Source: Typha latifolia
Taxonomy: Eukaryota > Streptophyta > Magnoliopsida > Poales > Typhaceae
Assembly: GCA_019914945.1 (NCBI GenBank)
Contig: CM034101.1
Span: forward strand, 10,055,188 to 10,119,187
Reading direction: 5' to 3'
Length of the DNA: 64,000 bases
Under the pieces are notes generated by a model. The model worked only from the letters and a program-made list of their open reading frames with translations, ran no database searches and was not told where the DNA came from. Positions 56,881 through 64,000 of this stretch are shown here, piece by piece. Each line of letters begins with the position of its first letter. Position 1 is the stretch's first letter. A program made the translations under genes and the position numbers.

Positions 56881-57270
56881 TCTTATACCAATTGAAAAAA
56901 CTGAAACTAACGTGAATACTTAAGTATGCTCTTATACCAATTGAAAAATATAAGAAATGCCCTAGGAGATGAGATCTATCACACGCTACCGATAATAATA
57001 TGCGAAAAATAAAGCGTGCAAAAGACGATCGCAAATACAAAAGTTTCTAAGTAGAAAACCCAAAACCTGGGTAAAATACCACGGATCCAAACTCATATCA
57101 AAATCAATCACTAAAACCTATAGCAGTTAACAAGAAGCATACGGATCACCTGTTGATTCCCACGACTCAATATGTACTAACCTTGCTCGCTAGACCCCAT
57201 GACACAATACCTTCTATGATAGGTTTCCAAATCTCAGTGACCATCGAAGTTAATCCTTCCATCTCAGTGA
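56881..57270 (-). mobile_element. LTR fragment of copia G and duplicated PBS
   Basis: The LTR (TGAAAAATATAAG, from 56942) is preceded inside by two reverse copies of ATTGGTATAAGAG ending at 56892 and 56941, a 49-bp reiteration of LTR end plus primer site. LTR body matches 43102-43440. Right boundary near 57270 is unclear. Confidence 0.78.
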
Positions 57271-57544
57271 CCCTCCAAGCTTAGCACGGTTAACCCGTGC
57301 TGCCAACACTACTAGCCATGCTTGAAACATGCCCCCACGGTGAGCAAGATCCAAACTAAGAGGAGGGGAGGTGTCGGCCCAAATTGCAGCCTCGACTCTT
57401 TCGGCCACTGTGGAGGCCTCACCACCACAGATCATCCTTGTAGCCACTATAGTGTTGGAGAAGCCGCCTATAGTGGCCGGTGGACTCGCCGATGATGTGC
57501 AATGGCCGTCGCTGCACTAGCTTGAGCCCAAGATCAAGTTCGTT
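57271..57544. other. Unclassified GC-richer interval
   Basis: An open minus frame of 65 codons (57250-57447) has no recognisable domain. Similar composition to 42100-42500. Confidence 0.35.
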
Positions 57545-58396
57545 TGATACGATTCAGACCAGATCGGATCACCTCGAAAGACATTGGGCTCGATGGATCG
57601 AGTCTAGTTATCTTATTTATTATTCTTATGTGGTTTAGTCAAAGTTTTAGTATGTTAGGATTTTATTTAATTAGCTAAATCTAGATCTGCGCAGTTTCGG
57701 GAATTTATTCGTAGAATATTCTACAAAGGACCAAATAATATCAAACATATTGGACAAGATTGCCAACCTTTAGATCTACAATTTTCTGTATTCACGACTT
57801 CTCCAGATTTGGAATCTATCTACGGTGAAATGAAGAGTTAATCCGGGAAGATAAGGAAGACTAGTTTAGTTATATTTGTTTATGACTTTTTAATTTAATC
57901 TCTATAAATAGGGCCTTATGGCTTGTATCTTAGGCATGCTTGGAATGAAATATTAATTGGCTTTTGCCCTAGCATCTTTCTCAACTAGGTCGTTGACCTT
58001 GACATCTCTCTCCTCCCTCTTTACCAACTAGCGCCACTTCTTCCGTTGGCAAGGCCTCGTCTAGCTTCTAATCTCCATCTTCTGTCGATCCCTCTAGTCT
58101 CTTAGGGCAGGCTTAATTCTTCCCCTTCGTCTCTCTATCTTAACCGTCTCTACCTCCCGTACGGTTTTCATCTCTACCGCTATCACAGTTGTAGGTCAAT
58201 CATAGCCTTCAACCAACTATCTTATCCACATCCGCAAGCCACCACCACCATCATCTATTGGCGACCCACCTCCATCAACTACTAGGCCTCCAATCGATTA
58301 TCACCTCCATCCTATACCTAGGAATCCGTGCCTCCACACATGGATCCTAAATCCCATGCAGACCTGAATCTCGTGGAACCATTACGGATTGAATCA
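57545..58396 (+). mobile_element. LTR family I
   Basis: Starts TGATACGATTCAGACC and ends GGATTGAATCA; TATA box (CTATAAATAGGG) near 57902-57913, CT-rich leader after it. Its first ~350 bp match the U3 half of the chimeric LTR at 49325-49660. The following AGCCGGTTTATAAC is also found after the family C LTR end (24430-24451, minus). No TTCGAA array. Confidence 0.72.
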
Positions 58397-58569
58397 AGCC
58401 GGTTTATAACATCGTTCTTCCACCGTCGCTCGTCGCCACACTGCCACTACGTGGACTTGCTCGGGTGGTGACTTCCGCCGACCACCTACCCTGACCAGTT
58501 GCCACCGATGCTACAATGGCCTATGGTGGCACCTTGGTCCGAAATCAAATTATTTTTTTCGTCTTTATC

Positions 58570-58886
58570 TTTTACTATAGCGGTTAGTTATCTTTTTAGG
58601 AGAATATCATAGTCGTAGAAGCACTCCAATCTTCCAAACCTAGCCACTTTCCTCCACTAGTAGCCACTGGATCTTATAGCCATCCACTACCACCCTTGGC
58701 CGTCCGCTGCAACTTCAGATATTTACCACTCTGTCCTATTCTGACTTTCCTCAACTATTTTATTTATATCTTTTCACCTAGACCTCCGATTCAAGTAAAA
58801 CTAGAGCCATCGGAACCCTATCTCATAATGCTATGATCATCTAAATTTTCATAATTTTTTTATGTCCAAATTATTCTAGATCTGGT
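58570..58886 (+). mobile_element. LTR family F fragment (plus)
   Basis: Matches 41165-41463 and ends CTAGATCTGGTGTGTTACA. Its left part is missing; 58494-58560 resembles 42400-42480. Confidence 0.65.
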
Positions 58887-59394
58887 GTGTTACAAGATTG
58901 TTTTGGATAAGCATACAAATGACGAGGATAATAATGAGGACGTCATTAGGACTATTTAGATGACATAAAAATGCACTCTTCCATGAATCATACAATTTGA
59001 AAAAAATTTAACATGAAAATAACATTGAAGCTCAAAGGACCAATGATGAATGGATGTACCTCAATTAAAGATCATAACAATATACTTTAGAAGACCAAGG
59101 AAGGGAAGAAGGCTCCATGAAAATTCTGAAAATTTTTCTCTTGCTTTCTCATTGTCTCTTAAATATGAAAATTCCTTTCTCTTGGATAAAATTTAATTTT
59201 TAGAACAGACCATGCATGAACTAGCTAGTTTAAAATAAGAGTGTGGATGGAAAAATCAAAAGGATTAATATGAAATTTGTAAGTCTAATTCTACTCTTTG
59301 GAACATTCAAGATGGTTCGGTCAGACAAATTGAATGAGGGACTTGGCTATGTTTGATATACCGCCTTGGATGGACCGTCAACTTCTAAAATACT
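58887..59394. other. Intergenic, no feature recognised
   Basis: AT-rich, no coding frame or repeat seen. Confidence 0.4.
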
Positions 59395-59399
59395 ACACC

Positions 59400-59524
59400 A
59401 GAGGAAGGAGACTGAAGAAAAAGAAGAAGAAAAGAGTAAGAAGAAGAAAAGAGTAAGAAGAAGAAAAGAGTAAGAAGAAGAGAAAGAAGAAGAAAGAAGG
59501 AAGAAGACAAGGGGAGGGGGGGAG
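59400..59524. repeat. Purine (GAA/AAGAG) microsatellite
   Basis: Reiterated GAAGAAGAAAAGAGTAA words, roughly 18 bp apart. Minus frames across it are low-complexity artefacts. Confidence 0.88.
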
Positions 59525-59960
59525 GGAAGCTGTAACAATCACCTTCTTAACACTACGATCATACCGAGTCCAAATCAAAAGACGGAACTAGATTTCGATA
59601 CATGTAGAGAAAGTTTGGGTTCTCGTGGATCTCTAAAGCTAAGAGGTAACTCGAGATCAAATGGTTAGATGGTTAAGTGCTTTTGAAATGGAGATAGATT
59701 TGAGATGGAGAACAAATTTATTGGGATAAATCATGGAAAGGGGAGGCCAAAGAGGCGTGGTGGTATTCAGCCTAGGGTAATAGTATGGTAGTGGAAATGA
59801 CAATGATGAAAGTTGAGGTAATTGAATGGAAAGAGATATAGAAGAAGTAGAGCTGTTCCTTAGGGTCAAGGGGGCACGGCCAATCAAAGAGGAAGACAAC
59901 AATGAAGATTCTAAATGATGGCTAGTATTCCAAAGCTTGGAGGTAGTCGAACAAGGAGGA
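59525..59960. other. LTR-leader-like interval
   Basis: The minus strand is CT-rich and includes a CCCTAAGGAACAG word, also present near 1860 and typical of the leaders here. No ends determined. Confidence 0.3.
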
Positions 59961-60810
59961 TGTTGTAGTTCTTCATTAAAATACAGATTGGACATGTCCA
60001 ATTCGCTTCGAACTAGATCATTTTCTACCTTTTGTTTTGGAAAAATAAGACAGCTTCTGGCAGGTTCATTCGAACGGGAGTGAATATAGTTCAAATGCAT
60101 TGTTCGAACGTCGAAAGCACGTTTGCATATATAGAGCACCGGTTTTGGCCATTCAAACGCGATCAAAGTGCGTTTGAATGCGGCATTCAAAAGTTTGAAT
60201 CACGTTCGCACATCTGGGGCCCTATTGTTGTTTGTTCAAACATGGTTGAGGGGCGTTGAATGCACGTCGGTTTAGTTGTTTCATATTAGGATTTGTTTAG
60301 GGTTTTTGTATGATTGGTTAGCCTCCAAATATGTGGAAAAGTAGCTATTTTTGGATTATTGAATATTGAAATTTGTTTTGTGTCTTAGCTTGAGCCAATC
60401 TTCTCCTTCTTCCTTCCTTTCGGTATCCAACCCGAGCTTCCTTTTACGATCGAGGATAATTCTCCATGGCTTCTCTCTCCTCACTCCAACGACCAACCAT
60501 ACTTGGAAGCTTCATTCTCCTAACTCAAATCACATCATCCACGTCCATTCCATCATCTCCTAATATTTGGTCATTATTTTCTTCAGATCTTTTGATCTAC
60601 CTATCTAATCGATGAGATTCTAGTTGCAATTGGATTCCTAACTTCGAGAGGAATAACATATCTGAATCTTAGATTAGCAACTTGGATAGACAACATATCT
60701 GAATCTCAATGGTTGAATCGATCCCTATTGCCTTGGAAAGTTTCGTGTTGCATTTTATCCAGATTAATAACTTGGATAGACAATTATCTTCCACAAGGGC
60801 TATTGTAACA
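59961..60810 (+). repeat. 5' LTR of gypsy J (850 bp)
   Basis: Starts TGTTGTAGTTC and ends CTATTGTAACA. A decayed TTCGAA-type array lies at 60065-60245. The next bases, AGTTGTTAGTAGAGCC, are a degenerate initiator-tRNA primer site. Pairs with 63039-63702. Confidence 0.8.
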
Positions 60811-60844
60811 AGTTGTTAGTAGAGCCAGCTTTCCTTAGAACGCA

Positions 60845-62110
60845 TTTGCAATGATGCCAACCACTAGATCCGTGGTGGCATGAAGAGAAGAAAAATGAGA
60901 GACATCCATGCACGAGAGAGAAAGAAACTCTACACCTCCACCCGTGGGCATCCAAGGGCAAGAGGACTACGCACAGGCAATGCTGCCTCTTCCACCCTTC
61001 TTCATGGATCTAAACATGGAGATGCTATCAAGGTCCATTGAAGCTTTGGGACAAACCTTCTCCACCATCCTTACCCAAACAATCAAAATCTTGATCCAAA
61101 AGATCTCATAACAAATTGCCGATTTATTGCGGGCGATTTGAGAAGGGCCAATGCGAGGACATGAGATACCTAGATCTTCCACACTGAAAATCTCCCATGA
61201 TGGTTTCATCAGTCATCCAAGGACAAGAAAGAGAGATTACCCCTAAGCCTAGGCTATGTGGGCCTCGCCTACGAGCATGGTTTGAAGACGATGATGATGA
61301 TCCCTAGGTTGATAGAGATGATGAGGAAGATTGAGGAGTTGATAGAGGATGTCGGAGGAATCATGTATGGCCAAAGGAGCACCCACCTCTGATTAGAGAT
61401 GGAGCATAATTTGACCCCAATTACGATAGAGACATCCACTGGCGCACAATTCAATAAGAGTTTCTGACTTTTTTGCGGTGGAGATCTAGTTGATTGGCTC
61501 TACCGTGTTAAACAATTCTTTATCTTCCAAGGCACGGATGAGGATCAAAAGGTTCTTCTCGCATCCTTCCACCTCAAGGATGCCGCTTTACGGTGGTTTC
61601 AGTCAGCTACTACTCATAGGTCGATTGAAACATGGGTGGAGTTTCACTGCTTAGTCTACAAACGGTTTGGATTGTTGAGCTATGAAGACTTCCATGCTAT
61701 CTTGACGAAGATAGTCCTGAAAATGATGGTGTAAGCCTACCAAGAGGAATTTGAATGAGTGTCTAGTCGATATACACCACCATGGTCAGACAATTAGCTA
61801 AATCCACCTTTATCGTCGTAAGAGGGAGGACATTCAAGTTGACGTGTGTGTTCTACGACCTATTGATCTAGGCAAAGCCATAGAGGATTCTCTACTCATG
61901 GAGGGCAAACATCGAGCACTTAGAGGGTATTTGAGGCAACCATGGAGTAGCAAGCTACAACCAAAGCCCACTCATGCACTCGACAGCTCGGATTACATAT
62001 TACCTGCATCCAACTAGACAGCAGCAACCATTTCACATTTCTAATGATGTGAAACAACCCCTTGGAGTCCTATGTAAACTCTAACACCTATATAGATGGA
62101 GGAGTGAAGG
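60845..62110 (+). pseudogene. Gypsy J gag
   Basis: Frame-broken gag: DWLYRVKQFFIFQGTDEDQ (61485-61540), LASFHLKDAALRWFQSA (61555-61610), YKRFGLLSYEDFHAIL (61655-61700), YQEEFE followed by a stop (61740). Recognised by its parallel with 32780-33180. Confidence 0.82.
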
Positions 62111-62114
62111 GCCA

Positions 62115-62960
62115 AAGGGTTGTGCTTTCGGTGTAATGAGAAGTTCACCTCAAGACACTATTGTGTATGGCCGACCGGTACGGTGATGTTGATTGATGTA
62201 GAGACAGAGGAGGACGTGCCCGAGGATGAGGTAGGTGTTGGCAAACAACACGAGTATGAGCAGCAACTAGTGAACAAGGAGGAGTTAGATTCAGAGGAAA
62301 TACGAGCAGGCATCTTGTTACATGCCTACTTAGGAGTCGCAACATCATCGACGACCATATCGGTGGATGACACCATTAGGAAGCATACCGTGAGAATCAT
62401 CATTAATAGGGGGAGTACACACAACTTCTTACATGAGCAGCTAGTTCAGAAGATCGGCTCACTTCTGAACCAACGGTAGGGTTGGATATCACCATTGGCG
62501 ATGGGACCACGCTCCGAGCTGATAGTATTTGCAGTTATATTCAGGTGCGAGTTCAAGGGCATTCCTTTGTCATGTACTTGTATCTGATCATACTCTGGGA
62601 ATCAAATATTGTCTTGAGGACGTAGTGGCTATAGAGCTTGGGGCCAATCACTTTTGATATTGGTGAGATGTGCCTTAGCTTTAAGCACAACGGTAGGAGA
62701 GTGTGGCTTGATGGCATTGAATTGCATCAGGGAGCAGTCTTGTAGCCACTTCAAGGCTTGTCGAGCATAACTGACCATGCTTATTTGATTCAGTTGGCTT
62801 CTACTGAGCCTAAGGAGACAAACCAGGTAGGTGTAGCTGATGATTTGGTTCATCTCCTGTAGGAGTTTTCGGTCCTCTTTAGGAAGCCGAAGAGATTACC
62901 ACTGGTGTGTGAAGAAGGAGGTTCTAGTGGAGTGGCTTGGGTGGATCGCCGACGAGGTGA
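62115..62960 (+). pseudogene. Gypsy J CCHC-protease fused to chromodomain end
   Basis: CFRCNEKFTSRHYC (near 62123-62164), acidic spacer, protease with IIINRGSTHNF, where the active-site Asp and Ser are replaced (normally DSG), GLDITIGDG after a frameshift, then KRLPLV. At about 62905 it joins KKEVLVEWLGWIADEVTWEM, a chromodomain-like end with a stop soon after. Confidence 0.85.
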
Positions 62961-63038
62961 CATGGGAGATGGAGGATGACGTGATGGATTGTTTCCTCAC
63001 TTAGCACCTCGAGACAAGGTGAGGGAAGCATGGTGGGT

Positions 63039-63702
63039 TATTGCAGTTCTTGCTTAAGATACAGATTGGACATGACCAACCCACTTTGAACTGAATTATT
63101 TTTTTTGTTTTGGAAAAATAAGACGACTTCTGACGGGTGCGTTCAAACGTGCCGTTCGTATGCCTAAATAGCATTTGCATATACAGAGCACTATCTTTTC
63201 TCTATTCAAATACGATCGAAGTGCGTTGGAACATGGCGTTCGAACGTCTAAATCACGTTCGCATATCTAGGGCCCTATTTTTGGTCGTTCATACGCGATT
63301 GAGGGCATTTGAATGCATGTTGCTTAAGTTGTTTTGTATTAGGATTTGTTTAGGATTTTTGGATTCCAAATATGTAGAAAAGCAACCATCTTTGGATTAT
63401 TAAAAATTGAACTTTGTTTCGCATCTAGGCTTGAGCCAATCTTCTCCCTCCACCTTCCTCCCCCTCAGTATCCAACTCGAGCTTCCTTCTATGGTAAAGG
63501 ATAATCCTCCATCACTTCTCCCTTCTCACTCTAGCGACCAGCCATACTTGGAAGCTCTCTTCTCCCACTTCATCTTGTTCAAGATACTAATCCACCAAAG
63601 ATATCATCATCTCCTATAACCCTAATCATATCATCCACGTCCATCCCGCCATCTTCTGACCTTTGGTCATTTTTTTCTTCATATCTTTTAATCTGCTTGC
63701 CC
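63039..63702 (+). repeat. 3' LTR of gypsy J, right-truncated
   Basis: Matches 59961-60620 including the TTGGACATG region, TTCGAA-type words at 63140-63310 and the CAATCTTCTCC leader. At about 63702 it switches to the 3.4-kb LTR family. Confidence 0.8.
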
Positions 63703-64000
63703 GATTATGCATTTGATTAGACTAATTTGGAATATGAGTATACTAGTGATATATAGAGACGATCGGAGTTGATTATACCGATATGACTTTATGTCGGGAT
63801 GATCTCTAGCATGAGTATGCATGTGATAGACTAGCATGAATATGCATGTGATAGATGTATGGTTCGAGATTGCATTGCATTATATCTTTTTTAACTTCTC
63901 TTCCACCTAAATTTATAATATGCATGACTTGTTATAGTATTAGATAAAATGCATATGATCTGTCATTTAGAAGGAAAGTATAAAATCTGATTGAAAGTAT
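63703..64000 (+). mobile_element. Second copy of the 3.4-kb LTR family (cut by window end)
   Basis: Matches about 6008-6310 in the same orientation (for example GGATGATCTCTAGCATGAG and CATGACTTGTTATAGTAT). Runs off the window. Confidence 0.82.

Larger units (their letters stand above)
60811..63038 (+). mobile_element. Gypsy J internal region, RT-to-integrase deleted
   Basis: It holds gag, CCHC, protease and then directly a chromodomain-like end and PPT (AAGGTGAGGGAAGCATGGTGGG, 63017-63038, in two overlapping words). RT, RNase H and integrase are absent. The whole internal region is 2.2 kb. Confidence 0.85.

Noticed and set aside
57250..57447. 65-codon frame as a gene
   Set aside because: No domain, lies between retroelement pieces, and its start coincides with LTR G sequence.

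Overview
The window reads as nuclear DNA of a flowering plant. It holds one intact protein gene, an FD-type (group A) bZIP transcription factor, set in AT-rich intergenic DNA and a dense thicket of nested Ty1/copia and Ty3/gypsy LTR retrotransposons. No species can be named from the sequence. There is no bacterial, organellar or viral gene content.

Layout. 1-2.5 kb: AT-rich tandem repeat, a small solo LTR and an LTR-like stretch. 2.5-11.3 kb: one degenerate Ty1/copia element on the minus strand (LTRs 2494-2879 and 10918-11327), whose reverse transcriptase is split by two solo LTRs (4209-7608 and 7653-8682). 11.3-24.4 kb: the low-copy part, with the FD-like gene (three exons, minus strand, 13516-14551), putative ACGT-core regulatory sites, small AT-rich tandem repeats and a ~144-bp satellite with an orientation switch. 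24.4-64 kb: Ty3/gypsy remnants of several families, called A, B, C/E, D, F, I and J here, plus copia family G, on both strands.

The nesting can be ordered from target-site duplications. A gypsy B element (+, from about 43.4 kb to 55.5 kb) was hit by a solo B LTR (43864-44700, TSD CATCG), by a whole family A element (46110-51940, TSD GCGGA/GCGGG) that itself carries a chimeric solo LTR (48702-49660), and by a solo A LTR (54237-55163, TSD CAATA). A second B element (minus, 26.5-36.1 kb) is interrupted by a plus-strand A element (31313-35692).

Two patterns go beyond ordinary retrotransposon debris. (1) The U3 regions of several otherwise different LTR families, both Ty3/gypsy and Ty1/copia, carry arrays of a CpG-rich 12-bp palindrome, GCGTTCGAACGC, placed just upstream of the TATA box. 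(2) In families A, B and G the LTR-PBS boundary is tandemly reiterated (units of 21, 28, 42 and 49 bp), so copies of the primer-binding motif TGGTATCAGAGC lie inside the LTR itself. Solo LTRs bounded by TSDs prove this for A and B. Two family A copies also share the same integrase-deleting junction, which suggests a non-autonomous lineage.

Most retroelement coding regions carry stops or frameshifts and are annotated as pseudogenes. All family and domain assignments are from reading the sequence and translations, with no database search.
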